Made by a program: the position numbers and the translations under genes
Notes under the pieces: model-generated
What the model was told of the DNA's origin: nothing
Seen by the model: the letters and a program-made list of their open reading frames with translations, nothing else
The model's database searches: none
Shown: positions 25,699-34,761 of the stretch, one piece after another
How positions within the stretch are numbered: the stretch's first letter is position 1
Layout of the letters: every line of letters starts with the position of its first letter
Source of the DNA: an uncultured Phocaeicola sp.
Lineage (GTDB): Bacteria; Bacteroidota; Bacteroidia; Bacteroidales; Bacteroidaceae
Reading direction: 5' to 3'
Assembly: GCA_944319745.1 (NCBI GenBank)
Contig: CALUET010000014.1
Location: forward strand, 113,472-177,471
Length of the DNA stretch: 64,000 nt

Positions 25699-27858
25699 TC
25701 AAGCTTCAGCCTGTTCCTGTTCTTCGAATTCCTTTATCAGTTTATTCTGTACGTCTGTAGGAACCAACTCATAGCTTGCAAATTTCATAATAAACGAAGC
25801 TCTTCCTCCGGTTAACGAGCTCAGCGAAGTAGAATAATTCGACATTTCTTTCAAAGGTACCTTTGCCGCGAGTTTTTCATAACCTTTCTCGCTGCTCATG
25901 CCCATGATCATTCCTCTACGGCCCTGCATATCGCTCATCACATCGCCCAGCTTATCACTCGGAACAAATACTTCCACGTCGTAAATGGGCTCCAGGATTT
26001 TCGGACCGGCGTTCTTAAATGCTTCACTGAAGGCATTTCTTCCTGCCAGCATAAAGGAAATTTCGTTGGAATCCACCGGGTGCATTTTTCCGTCGTACAC
26101 GATAACCCGCACATCGCGTGCATACGAACCGGTCAAAGGACCTTGTTCCATTCTGCTCATAATGCCTTTCAGAATAGCGGGCATGAAGCGGGTATCGATA
26201 GCTCCTCCCACGACACTGTTCACAAAGACGAGTTTTCCGCCCCATTCTAAGTCGATCGTTTCCGAACTTTTCACGTTTATCTTAAACTCTTGCCCGTTAA
26301 ATTTATAAACTTCCGGCTCAGGCATTCCGTCATAATAAGGTTCAACAATCAGATGCACCTCGCCAAACTGACCGGCACCTCCCGATTGTTTCTTATGACG
26401 ATAGTCGGCTCTTGCAGCTTTTGTTATCGTCTCCCGATAAGGAATCTTCGGCTCTTCAAATATGATTGGCAGTTTTTCATTGTTTTCCAAGCGCCACTTC
26501 AACGTACGCAAATGGAATTCTCCCTGACCATGAACAAGAATCTGTCGCAATTCTTTCGACTGCTCTACCACCCAAGTCGGATCTTCTTCACGCATTCTGT
26601 TGAGAATGGCCATCATCTTTTCCGTGTCGGCTTCATTCACCGGCCGAATGGCTCTTGTATATTTGGAGTTGGGATATTTAATAAAGTTGAAACGGTTTTC
26701 ACAATCTTTTCCGTTCAATGTGTTTCCCGTCTTTACATCTTTCAACTTCACCGTGCAACCGATATCTCCGGCACGCAGTTCTTCTACCTTCTCTCTATTG
26801 GCACCCGCACAGACAAACAACTGCGCCATGCGTTCTTTCGAGCCCCGATCTGCATTCGAAAGATCATCGCCTTCATGTACCACACCGCTCATCACTTTGA
26901 AATACTGCACGTCGCCTATATGCGGTTCAATAGCCGTTTTGAAGAAATAGAGCGATACGGGACCATTCGGATCCGGCGTTACAGGCACACCACGCGTGTT
27001 ATGAACGGGAGGCATTTCATCGACAAACGGGACGACATTTCCCAAAAATTCCATCAAACGCCGCACGCCCATATCCTTACCGGCGCAGACGCAGAACACG
27101 GGAAACATGCCTCTTGCAGCCAAACCCTTGCGGATTCCTTCACGCATCTCGTCTTCCGTGAGCGATTCCGACTCGAAGAATTTCTCCATCAGCGTCTCGT
27201 CATGCTCGGCAGCAGCCTCAACCAATGTCTTATGCCATGCCTGAGCTTTTTCCATTTCCGCCGCCGGAATATCTTCTATGACGGGAGCTCCTCCTTCGGG
27301 GCCCCAAGAATATTTTTTCATCAAAAGCACATCTATCAACGAATGAAAGTCGGGACCAGTGGAAAGAGGGTATTGTACCGGAACAACCTTCGAACCGTAA
27401 TTTTCTTTCAACTGCTCGAGTATGTGATCGAAATCGCACTTTTCGCTGTCAAGCTGGTTAACCAGGAAGATAACCGGCTTGCCGAGTTTTTCCGTATAAC
27501 GGAAATGATTCTGGGTCCCAACCTCGGGTCCGTACTGACCGTTCAGCAAAAGAATGGCAGTATCCGTAACGTTTAACGCCGTAATTGCCGCACCCACAAA
27601 ATCATCACTCCCCGGGCAGTCGATAATATTCAGTTTTTTCCCGTTCCATTCCACGTGATAAACGGTGGAAAAGACCGAATAACCATACTCCTGCTCCACG
27701 GGGAAATAGTCACTCACTGTGTTTTTGGCAGTAATCCTGCCGCGACGTTTTATAACACCACTCTCATAGAGCAAAGCTTCTGTGAGGGTGGTTTTTCCCG
27801 ATCCGTCATTACCAAGCAAGGCAATGTTCTTGATTTCATTCGTTTGATATACTTTCAT
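25699..27858 (-). CDS. fusA2: Elongation factor G paralogue EF-G2
   Basis: The 719-residue protein has all EF-G domains: the G domain (about 1-275), then domains II to V, the last with FEVEVFVPSDKLGDVMSDMQGRRG-like sequence (YDVEVFVPSDKLGDVMSDMQ). The G domain departs from canonical EF-G. The P-loop is GNDGSGKTTL (16-25), and switch I reads EYGYSVFS where ERGITI is usual. Switch II reads DCPGSDDF, so the catalytic His of DTPGHVDF is Ser84. The NKMD motif is NQLD (133-136). This agrees with the Bacteroides EF-G2 described as translocating without GTP hydrolysis and needed for gut colonisation. The canonical fusA is not in this window. Confidence 0.9.
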   Translation of the reverse strand: MKVYQTNEIKNIALLGNDGSGKTTLTEALLYESGVIKRRGRITAKNTVSDYFPVEQEYGYSVFSTVYHVEWNGKKLNIIDCPGSDDFVGAAITALNVTDTAILLLNGQYGPEVGTQNHFRYTEKLGKPVIFLVNQLDSEKCDFDHILEQLKENYGSKVVPVQYPLSTGPDFHSLIDVLLMKKYSWGPEGGAPVIEDIPAAEMEKAQAWHKTLVEAAAEHDETLMEKFFESESLTEDEMREGIRKGLAARGMFPVFCVCAGKDMGVRRLMEFLGNVVPFVDEMPPVHNTRGVPVTPDPNGPVSLYFFKTAIEPHIGDVQYFKVMSGVVHEGDDLSNADRGSKERMAQLFVCAGANREKVEELRAGDIGCTVKLKDVKTGNTLNGKDCENRFNFIKYPNSKYTRAIRPVNEADTEKMMAILNRMREEDPTWVVEQSKELRQILVHGQGEFHLRTLKWRLENNEKLPIIFEEPKIPYRETITKAARADYRHKKQSGGAGQFGEVHLIVEPYYDGMPEPEVYKFNGQEFKINVKSSETIDLEWGGKLVFVNSVVGGAIDTRFMPAILKGIMSRMEQGPLTGSYARDVRVIVYDGKMHPVDSNEISFMLAGRNAFSEAFKNAGPKILEPIYDVEVFVPSDKLGDVMSDMQGRRGMIMGMSSEKGYEKLAAKVPLKEMSNYSTSLSSLTGGRASFIMKFASYELVPTDVQNKLIKEFEEQEQAEA

Positions 27859-28137
27859 GATATTTCAAAGATTTAGTTAATAAGCAAAGGATATGCGTTT
27901 CATATCTCAGAATTAATGAGGCGAAATATAAAAATTTATCTCTTAAAAATCAAATTACATAACCTGTTACAAAATTATGTTATACAGCATGTTTCAGAAA
28001 AGATTGCCGGCTTACCGAAAAAACAGGGCGGCATATTCACCCGAAAACAGCCTGGTTTTCGCAAAAACATCTCGCGGTATAACGAAAAATATCGCCACAT
28101 TCTGGGCACTCCGACGGAGACTTTCCGCCCAAAGCTG
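27859..28137. other. Intergenic region between fusA2 and hemW
   Basis: This stretch of about 280 bases separates two divergent genes. No gene is supported. An in-frame extension of hemW to 27916 is open, but it lacks family similarity. On the minus strand, TATCCTTTG about 40 bases before the fusA2 start resembles a -7 element with one extra base. Regulator sites for fusA2 (in B. thetaiotaomicron the Cur protein) could lie here, but I cannot identify one. Confidence 0.4.
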
Positions 28138-28145
28138 TATCTTTG
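28138..28145 (+). promoter_or_regulatory. -7 promoter element for hemW
   Basis: A perfect TATCTTTG. Transcription starting a few bases downstream would leave too little leader for an ATG at 28153, which favours the ATG at 28165. Confidence 0.45.
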
Positions 28146-28164
28146 CAGGGAAATGTATCCCGAC

Positions 28165-29298
28165 ATGGCAGGAATTTACCTTCACATACCCTTTTGCAAA
28201 CGGCGATGTATTTATTGCGACTTCTTCTCCACTACGCAAAACGAGAAGAAGAATGCTTATATATCTGCCCTTTGCCGGGAAATACGACTGAGAAAAGATT
28301 ACCTGAATCACGAAAAGATTCAAACGGTTTACTTCGGCGGAGGAACGCCTTCGCAACTGGAATCCGGTGATTTCGAGCAGATATTTCAAACGCTGTACGC
28401 AAACTTTTCGATAAATGAAAACGCTGAAATTACCATAGAAGCGAATCCCGATGACCTGACGCCCGCCTACATTTCCATGCTTCGCGCCATGCCGTTCAAC
28501 CGTTTGAGCATGGGTATTCAAACATTCAACGAAGAAAGGCTTCAACTTTTACAGCGCCGGCACACGGCACGACAGGCAACGGAGGCTTTCAAAAATTGCC
28601 GCAATGCCGGATTCGACAACATCAGTATCGACCTGATGTACGGGCTTCCGAGAGAAACAACGGAGGATTGGGCTTACGACCTGCAGCAAGCTCTGGCTCT
28701 ACATCCCGAACATATTTCAGCCTATCACCTGATTTATGAAGAAAACACTGCGCTTTGGGAGCTGAAAAAGAAACACATCGTAGAGGAAGTTGACGAGGAC
28801 CTGAGTCTGACATTCTTTTCCATGCTGATACATACGCTCAAATCGCAGGGATACCGCCATTATGAAATTTCCAATTTCTGCCTTCCGGGTTATCACTCGC
28901 GCCACAACTCCGGCTATTGGGACGGCACTCTTTACCTGGGATGCGGGGCTTCCGCTCATTCCTACAACGGCACGTCAAGGCAATGGAATGCCGCATCGCT
29001 GGACAAATACATTGCAGGCATGGAGCAAGGGAAGCCAGAATTTGAAACCGAAGAACTCAATCTTTTCACGCGATATAACGATTTCGTCATCACAACGCTC
29101 CGCACAGACCGGGGCATGTCTCTGGAAAAACTGAAAAACGAATTCGGAGAACCGCTATATTCGTACTGCCGGAGAATGGCAAAGCCCTACACAGACGAAC
29201 AAAAGCTGGAGATAAACAACGGATTTCTCCGACTCACGGAAAGAGGAATTTTCGTTTCCGACGGGATCATGAGTGACTTGCTTTGGGTGGAAGATTGA
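28165..29298 (+). CDS. hemW: HemW-like radical SAM protein (heme chaperone)
   Basis: The 377-residue protein begins MAGIYLHIPFCKRRCIYCDFFS, with the CxxxCxxC cluster-binding motif of radical SAM enzymes. It continues TVYFGGGTPSQLE, EITIEANPDDLT, RLSMGIQTFNEERL and SIDLMYGLPRETTEDW, the HemN/HemW pattern. True HemN enzymes have a longer N-terminus, and this length fits HemW, now regarded as a heme chaperone rather than a coproporphyrinogen oxidase. The older family name persists in databases. It is transcribed divergently from fusA2. Confidence 0.9.
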   Translation: MAGIYLHIPFCKRRCIYCDFFSTTQNEKKNAYISALCREIRLRKDYLNHEKIQTVYFGGGTPSQLESGDFEQIFQTLYANFSINENAEITIEANPDDLTPAYISMLRAMPFNRLSMGIQTFNEERLQLLQRRHTARQATEAFKNCRNAGFDNISIDLMYGLPRETTEDWAYDLQQALALHPEHISAYHLIYEENTALWELKKKHIVEEVDEDLSLTFFSMLIHTLKSQGYRHYEISNFCLPGYHSRHNSGYWDGTLYLGCGASAHSYNGTSRQWNAASLDKYIAGMEQGKPEFETEELNLFTRYNDFVITTLRTDRGMSLEKLKNEFGEPLYSYCRRMAKPYTDEQKLEINNGFLRLTERGIFVSDGIMSDLLWVED

Positions 29299-29307
29299 GT
29301 AAAAGCA

Positions 29308-29349
29308 CAAAAAAATTCCCGTACATGACACCGGTCACATACGGGAATT
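29308..29349 (-). terminator. Terminator between hemW and the BSP metalloprotease gene
   Basis: AATTCCCGTA (29314-29323) pairs with TACGGGAATT (29340-29349), with extra TGAC/GTCA pairing inside. The U-run lies on the minus-strand side, so it mainly ends the leftward operon. Confidence 0.7.
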
Positions 29350-29374
29350 GTATAAATCTGATGCAGGAAACGTC

Positions 29375-30214
29375 TTACTGAACGTCGCCCATTGCTTTCA
29401 TATATTCAGCCCAAAGGTCATCGATATTGTATTGTTCACCCATTACTTTCTTGATGGCGCCATCGAAAGACCAAGGAATTACTTCCAGAGCCGTGCGGTT
29501 AAATTTACGAAGGAAGTCGGGATCTTTTGCTTTTTCATTCTTCAACCAAACCAAGAAAAAGCCGCAATGACGATAACCGTCCATGTAGTTTCCACCTTTC
29601 GGGCGATCGTTCGGACCGAAATAACCGTTATCTACACGTACTGCATCGGCCATACCTTCAATAAACGCCCAGTTGGTTTTGTTAGTTCCATAAGAACCGA
29701 TACCCTGCGGCTCGAGTTGAAATGCGTGAGTAAGCTCATGAAGCAGCACACCCGTCGTCTCGTAATGCAATTTCGTCGTGTCGTTGTTAACGAAAGACTT
29801 CTCAATATGTCTTGTACTATAGAAGATACTTACAAATCCATTGCCGCCTCCTTTTGCAGAGATGCCTTCGCTATCTTCCAAAGTATAGTGAATTTGGTTG
29901 CAATGAGGGATACTGTCTTCCGGAGAGAAGTAAAGCGTATTCAAAACGATGCGGGCTTTTTCCTCGATATAAGACTTCGGATCGGAAATAATAGCGTGAT
30001 AAATCTTTGAACCTTCCGTCTCGGGTGCTTTATCTTCAAAGATAATTTCGCCTACATTATAAGTATTCCATGCCGGATTGATCGCTTTCGCTTCTGTTAC
30101 CTCTGCTGCTTCAGCAGCCTCTTTTTTGTTTTGGTTTCCGGCACATGATGCCAACATTCCGCCTGCCAATGCCATAGTCAGCAAAGAAGCAAGCACACTA
30201 AAGTTTTTTTTCAT
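29375..30214 (-). CDS. Basic secretory protein (BSP) family zinc-metalloprotease-like lipoprotein
   Basis: The 279-residue protein has a lipoprotein signal ending LAGGMLASCAGNQ. Its core carries the zinc-binding motif HELTHAFQ, with WAFIEGMADAVRVDNGYF supplying a downstream Glu/Asp region. YRHCGFFLVWL and a C-terminal DLWAEYMKAMG follow. This matches the plant basic secretory protein family (PF04450), a gluzincin-like peptidase fold. The gene lies 7 bases after the GH92 mannosidase gene, so both are probably expressed together. A role in attacking glycoprotein backbones while the mannosidase trims the glycans is plausible but inferred. Confidence 0.8.
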   Translation of the reverse strand: MKKNFSVLASLLTMALAGGMLASCAGNQNKKEAAEAAEVTEAKAINPAWNTYNVGEIIFEDKAPETEGSKIYHAIISDPKSYIEEKARIVLNTLYFSPEDSIPHCNQIHYTLEDSEGISAKGGGNGFVSIFYSTRHIEKSFVNNDTTKLHYETTGVLLHELTHAFQLEPQGIGSYGTNKTNWAFIEGMADAVRVDNGYFGPNDRPKGGNYMDGYRHCGFFLVWLKNEKAKDPDFLRKFNRTALEVIPWSFDGAIKKVMGEQYNIDDLWAEYMKAMGDVQ

Positions 30215-30221
30215 CTTTGTG

Positions 30222-32552
30222 TTATTTTATTTGATTAGTTAATGAATAAGGTTTCGTCTCAATGTCTTGTCCGCGTTTCTTGTTTGGATTACTGTCCATA
30301 ACGAATTCCAACACGCCGCCTTTCAGGATGTCTCCGTGAGTTATATACATCTTATCGTATGCCTTACCGTTTAATTTTACGGCTTTCACGTAACGGTTTT
30401 TGTCACTCACCTTCGGCGCTTTAATTTCAAAGACCTTTCCATTAGGCAAAGTCAACTTCATATACGGCACATAAGGCGCTCCGAGAACGTACTGATCCGT
30501 TCCGGGACATACCGGATAGAATCCCATTGCCGTAAACAAATACCACGCCGACATCTGTCCGCAATCGTCGTTTCCGCTCAATCCGTCGATATTGTTCCGA
30601 TACATGCGGTTCATGATTTCACGCACCCAATACTGTGTTTTCCAAGGTTGTCCCGTCCATACATACAAATAAGGGATATGATGACTCGGCTCGTTGCCGT
30701 GAACATAACCGCCCAACAAGCATTCTTCCGTAATATCTTCGTTGTGTTCGTAATATTTCTCGGGGAGATGCATGTTAAACAACTCGTCCAAACGATCAAT
30801 AAATTTCTGTTCTCCACCCATACATTGAATCAAACCGAAAACATCGTGGGGAACATGGAATGAAAAATTCAGAGAATTTCCTTCAATGAATCCTTCTCCA
30901 CTGGTCTGAAGCGGATCAAATTCTTTCTTAAACGAGCCATCGGTATACTTGGGACGAACCAATCCGAGCTCGTAATCAAAGACATTCCTATAATTTAGCG
31001 CCCGTTGTTTAAACACATCGGCCACGTCTTTTCTCCCCAAATATTCGGCCACGCGATAAACCGTAAAGTCATCAAATGCATATTCCAACGTGGTCGAAGC
31101 AGCAGTTCCACACTTGTCGAAAGGCACATATCCCAGACGCATGTAGTCGGTCATGCCCTCCATCCACTTGGAAGTCCCTGTTGCTTCCATTGCTTTCAAG
31201 GCAGCATCGGCATTTACTGACGCGCCCTTCACCACAGCATCCCCCAATACAGGAGCTGCATGATAACCGGTCATACACCAACCTTCGTTGCCCATCAAGC
31301 TCCATATTGGCAACAAACTTAACGGACTCTGCTCCCAATGTTTCACCATCGACTGCACCATATCGGCATTCTGATCGCACTTCATCAGGTTAAGAAAAGG
31401 ATGTTCTGCGCGATATGTGTCCCACAATGAAAAAATCGTATAATTGTTGAAGTCATTTGCCTGATGTATATTTTGGTCTGAGCCGCGATATTTTCCGTCT
31501 ACATCCATATAAATGGACGGATTGATCAGGGTGTGATAATAAGAAGTATAGATCATAGCCAACTGATCGGGGGTTCCTTCAGCCTGAATGTTTTCCAGCT
31601 CTTTCTCCCACATTGCAGAAGCCTCGTTGCGAATATCCTCGAAACTCTTGTTCCCGGCCTCCGCCATCAGATTTTTTATGGCACCCTCTGTGCTTACTCC
31701 CGACAACGCTACCTTCACAACAAGCTCTTTCGTCTCAGGCAAATCGAAGTCAAAGTAACCTACCAGCTTGCGGCCTGCCATATCAGGGAAGTTATGATTT
31801 AAATCGAATTTACGCCAAAAACCATTATACAATACCTTTTCTCTATCCTGATAGCCGTAATTTTTAATCGGCTCCGACAAAGAGATTGCAAAATACGTAT
31901 AGTTGGTACGCGCCCAACCATTCGTTATTCGATAGCCCGTAATAAGACGTTCATTTTCTACGCGCAGGGTAGCCCATAAAGTTTTCCCGTCGTAATTGTA
32001 AATACCATGTATTAAATCTAACAAAATACGGCCGTCTTTCTCGGGAAAAGTGTACTTGTGTACGCCCACACGTTGGGTTGCTGTCAACTGAGCCTTGATA
32101 TTATAGTCGTCCAACATCACTTCATAATATCCGGGAACCGCCTTCTCTGTCTCATGAGAATAGCGCGAACGATAACCTCCGTCGGGATTGTCTGCCGTAC
32201 CGGGGTTCAACTTTAACTCGCCTGTTACCGGCATTATCAAAATATCGCCTAAGTCGGAATGTCCGGTTCCGCTGAGATGTGTGTGACTAAAACCCACTAT
32301 TGTTTTGTCACGATACTGATATCCTGCACAATATTCGTAGACCTTCCCGACATAACGTCCGTCAATATTCTGAGGAATTGTATCGGTATCAGGACTTAAC
32401 TGCACGATACCAAAAGGAACACATGCCCCGGGAAATGTATGTCCCATGCCGTTCGTTCCAATCATCGGGTTCACGTACGAAGAGACTTGTTGTTGTGCAT
32501 TTACCGTAAGACAAGCAACTCCCAAAGCAATTGAAAGAAAGATTTTTTTCAT
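30222..32552 (-). CDS. Glycoside hydrolase family 92 alpha-mannosidase
   Basis: The 776-residue secreted protein has a signal peptide (MKKIFLSIALGVACLTVNA) followed by the GH92 start SSYVNPMIGTNGMGHTFPGACVPFG. Later hallmarks are VGFSHTHLSGTGHSDLGD, YTIFSLWDTYRAEHPFL, EGNSLNFSFHVPHD and the catalytic-region SGNDDCGQMSAWYLFTAMGFYPVCPG. GH92 enzymes are calcium-dependent exo-alpha-mannosidases, mostly alpha-1,2 or alpha-1,3, that trim N-glycans or yeast mannan. It lies 74 bases after glmM, with two overlapping hairpins in the gap, and precedes the BSP protease gene. No SusC/SusD pair is nearby, so this is not a standard polysaccharide utilisation locus. Confidence 0.95.
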   Translation of the reverse strand: MKKIFLSIALGVACLTVNAQQQVSSYVNPMIGTNGMGHTFPGACVPFGIVQLSPDTDTIPQNIDGRYVGKVYEYCAGYQYRDKTIVGFSHTHLSGTGHSDLGDILIMPVTGELKLNPGTADNPDGGYRSRYSHETEKAVPGYYEVMLDDYNIKAQLTATQRVGVHKYTFPEKDGRILLDLIHGIYNYDGKTLWATLRVENERLITGYRITNGWARTNYTYFAISLSEPIKNYGYQDREKVLYNGFWRKFDLNHNFPDMAGRKLVGYFDFDLPETKELVVKVALSGVSTEGAIKNLMAEAGNKSFEDIRNEASAMWEKELENIQAEGTPDQLAMIYTSYYHTLINPSIYMDVDGKYRGSDQNIHQANDFNNYTIFSLWDTYRAEHPFLNLMKCDQNADMVQSMVKHWEQSPLSLLPIWSLMGNEGWCMTGYHAAPVLGDAVVKGASVNADAALKAMEATGTSKWMEGMTDYMRLGYVPFDKCGTAASTTLEYAFDDFTVYRVAEYLGRKDVADVFKQRALNYRNVFDYELGLVRPKYTDGSFKKEFDPLQTSGEGFIEGNSLNFSFHVPHDVFGLIQCMGGEQKFIDRLDELFNMHLPEKYYEHNEDITEECLLGGYVHGNEPSHHIPYLYVWTGQPWKTQYWVREIMNRMYRNNIDGLSGNDDCGQMSAWYLFTAMGFYPVCPGTDQYVLGAPYVPYMKLTLPNGKVFEIKAPKVSDKNRYVKAVKLNGKAYDKMYITHGDILKGGVLEFVMDSNPNKKRGQDIETKPYSLTNQIK

Positions 32553-32562
32553 ACAATAACAA

Positions 32563-32605
32563 CTTTTTCTGAAACGGCAAAAGCGTTTCAGAAAAAGAAA
32601 CGCTT
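32563..32605 (-). promoter_or_regulatory. Two mutually exclusive hairpins between glmM and the GH92 gene
   Basis: On the minus strand AAGCGTTTC (32597-32605 region) can pair with GAAACGCTT to form a 9-bp stem followed by UUUU-like sequence. Alternatively the second arm (32584-32597) can pair with 32563-32576 in a perfect 14-bp stem with a 7-base loop. That stem ends 10 bases before the GH92 start codon. The two structures share an arm, so only one can form at a time. The first looks like a weak terminator for glmM. The second would hide the GH92 ribosome-binding region. Confidence 0.55.
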
Positions 32606-32626
32606 ATACCTTTATTTATTAATTTA

Positions 32627-34015
32627 TTATTTTGCCAATTGAGTAACGATTTTTATAATTTCTTCTCCCAGCATATCGGCCGCCTCTTGCGTCGGTCCTT
32701 CCGAATAAACCCGAATAATCGGTTCCGTATTGCTTTTCCTCAAATGAACCCACTGCGTGGGAAAATCAATTTTCACGCCATCAATATCGGTTATTTTCTC
32801 AGCTTTATACAGTTCCTTCACCTTCTCCAGTATCGCATCCACGTTTGTTTCTACCGTAAGCTCGATACGTTTTTTTGTCATGAAGTAATTCGGATAACCG
32901 GCACGCAACTCGCTTACCCTCTTTTTTTCGTGAACCAGATGACTCAGGAAAAGCGCGATTCCCACCAAAGCATCGCGTCCGTAATGCAATTCCGGGTAAA
33001 TAACTCCGCCGTTTCCTTCGCCCCCTATCACCGCGTGTGTGCGTTTCATCATCTCCACAACATTTACTTCTCCTACAGCCGAAGCATTATATTCCATACC
33101 GTAACGGCGGGTTACATCTCTTAAAGCACGTGTGGAACTTAAATTCGAGACGGTGTTTCCGGGGGTATGTTTCAATATATAATCGGCAACCGTTACTAAT
33201 GTGTACTCTTCACCGTACATGCTTCCATCCTCACATACAATTGCTAACCGATCAACATCGGGATCGACGACAAAAGCCACATCGTCTTTTCCCTCCGCCA
33301 TAAAGCGCATTATGCCACTAAGATTACTTTCCAACGGTTCAGGATTATGCTGGAAATCGCCGGTCGGCTCGCAATAAAGTTTATCAATATGCCGAACTCC
33401 CAACTGCTCCAACAGGAGAGGCAAAATGATTCCTCCCACCGAATTAACACAATCGATGGCAACATGCAAGTCGGCCTTACGGATAGCCTCCACATCCACC
33501 AGCGGCAAAGCCAATACACGATCGATGTGTTTTTGTCCAAAGGACTCGTCTTCCGAATATTTTCCCAAGTGATTTATGTCGGCAAAAGCAAATGTTTCTG
33601 CCTCGGCAATGCGAAGTAATTCTTCTCCGTCTTCTGCATTCAGAAATTCGCCTTGTTCATTCAGCAATTTCAATGCGTTCCACTGCTTCGGATTATGGCT
33701 TGCTGTAAGAATAATGCCGCCGTCGGCTTCCGAAATGATTACGGCCATTTCTGTGGTAGGCGTAGAGGCTAAGCCGATATTTACGACGTCAAATCCCATG
33801 CCCATTAGCGTGCCGCAAACGATATTTTTCACCATTTCGCCCGAAACACGTGCATCGCGTCCGACTATGATCTTATTTTTCAGACCTGAACTTCGGCGAC
33901 GTACCCACACTGCATAAGCAGCCGTAAACTTAACAATGTCCACCGGTGTCAGTCCTTCCCCCGGTCTTCCTCCTATCGTGCCCCGAATGCCTGAAATAGA
34001 TTTTATCAGAGTCAT
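32627..34015 (-). CDS. glmM: Phosphoglucosamine mutase (phosphohexomutase)
   Basis: The 462-residue protein is an alpha-D-phosphohexomutase. It starts MTLIKSISGIRGTIGGRPGE and carries the catalytic phosphoserine in ILTASHNPKQWNA (Ser106). The metal loop is DPDVDRLAIV, and the sugar-binding loop is GGEGNGGVIYPELHYGRD. The C-terminal phosphate loop is LRKSNTEPIIRVYSEGP. Most likely it makes glucosamine-1-phosphate for peptidoglycan and lipid A, though phosphomannomutase activity is not excluded. The ATG at 34015 is preferred over an in-frame upstream start that overlaps the DUF4827 gene. It is second in a leftward operon. Confidence 0.88.
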   Translation of the reverse strand: MTLIKSISGIRGTIGGRPGEGLTPVDIVKFTAAYAVWVRRRSSGLKNKIIVGRDARVSGEMVKNIVCGTLMGMGFDVVNIGLASTPTTEMAVIISEADGGIILTASHNPKQWNALKLLNEQGEFLNAEDGEELLRIAEAETFAFADINHLGKYSEDESFGQKHIDRVLALPLVDVEAIRKADLHVAIDCVNSVGGIILPLLLEQLGVRHIDKLYCEPTGDFQHNPEPLESNLSGIMRFMAEGKDDVAFVVDPDVDRLAIVCEDGSMYGEEYTLVTVADYILKHTPGNTVSNLSSTRALRDVTRRYGMEYNASAVGEVNVVEMMKRTHAVIGGEGNGGVIYPELHYGRDALVGIALFLSHLVHEKKRVSELRAGYPNYFMTKKRIELTVETNVDAILEKVKELYKAEKITDIDGVKIDFPTQWVHLRKSNTEPIIRVYSEGPTQEAADMLGEEIIKIVTQLAK

Positions 34016-34026
34016 AAAAGAATATT

Positions 34027-34689
34027 TTAACGCATATTGTAAGTTAACTCGTAAAAGCATGGATAAACATAGCGCGAAGCGTTGGCTGTTCCCTGATCAT
34101 GAGGGACAATCAACTTCACCCTTGCCACATCCGCCGACGACTGTGTGCGAGACGGCCGCAAGTATTGCAGCGGAACAAGCCATCCGGCCGGAACAGCCGT
34201 GCTTTGATATGAATTATACATCAGGGAATATTCATAACGACCAAAGGTTGCCGAATAAGCTCCTTCACTAATTGTCACCATAAGTTCTTCCGGGTTTGTC
34301 TGCAAAGACGGATAACCGTTCATCCGCATATTGCCCACAAGGGTATCTCCCAAATGGAACATTTCGGAACGTTCCTGCAGAGCTATTTCCATAAAGCGCG
34401 TAAGAATGGTATAATGGCCGTCGCCAAGTACCTCTTTTCCCTTGCCTATTTGGTCGATATGCATGTAAATGCCACTTTCATCCAACAAGACATATTCATT
34501 ATCTTCCGTAATGGAATCTTGTTCAAATTCACTTTGAGAAATCACACTTATATTGTTCTGACTAATGTAAGCATTAATTGCATCTTCTTCCTCTTCGCGC
34601 ATTTCTGCATAAGTTTTGCTGTCATCGCAACTCTGCAGACCGCATATCACAGCCACAACAACGAGTAAATAATAATTTATAGTTTTCAT
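34027..34689 (-). CDS. DUF4827 lipoprotein
   Basis: The 220-residue protein has a lipoprotein signal (LLVVVAVICGLQSCDDSK) and an acidic helical stretch (YAEMREEEEDAINAYI). A beta-rich region follows, containing GIYMHIDQIGKGK and MRMNGYPSLQTNPEELMVTISEGAYSATFGRYEYSLM. This is the Bacteroidota family DUF4827, which resembles secreted FKBP-like proteins. It starts the operon with glmM, 11 bases upstream of it. The pairing is common in Bacteroides, as I recall, and hints at a cell-envelope role, but the function is unknown. Confidence 0.8.
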   Translation of the reverse strand: MKTINYYLLVVVAVICGLQSCDDSKTYAEMREEEEDAINAYISQNNISVISQSEFEQDSITEDNEYVLLDESGIYMHIDQIGKGKEVLGDGHYTILTRFMEIALQERSEMFHLGDTLVGNMRMNGYPSLQTNPEELMVTISEGAYSATFGRYEYSLMYNSYQSTAVPAGWLVPLQYLRPSRTQSSADVARVKLIVPHDQGTANASRYVYPCFYELTYNMR

Positions 34690-34709
34690 CCTTTCATGAT
34701 TTTCCGAGG

Positions 34710-34717
34710 CAAAAGTA
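34710..34717 (-). promoter_or_regulatory. -7 promoter element for the DUF4827-glmM operon
   Basis: A perfect TACTTTTG, 20 bases before the DUF4827 start. No clear -33 element. Confidence 0.45.
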
Positions 34718-34761
34718 ATAAAACATCCGATTATGCTACATTATTTTCACGTATATTATAA

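Noticed and set aside
26290-27576. A 428-codon open frame on the plus strand opposite the EF-G2 gene
   Set aside because: It is fully antisense to a clear EF-G gene, has low-complexity Arg/Phe/His-rich sequence and no family match. It is a shadow of the coding strand.
27916-28164. Extension of hemW upstream to an ATG at 27916
   Set aside because: The added residues lack HemW similarity, and a perfect -7 element at 28138 lies inside the extension.
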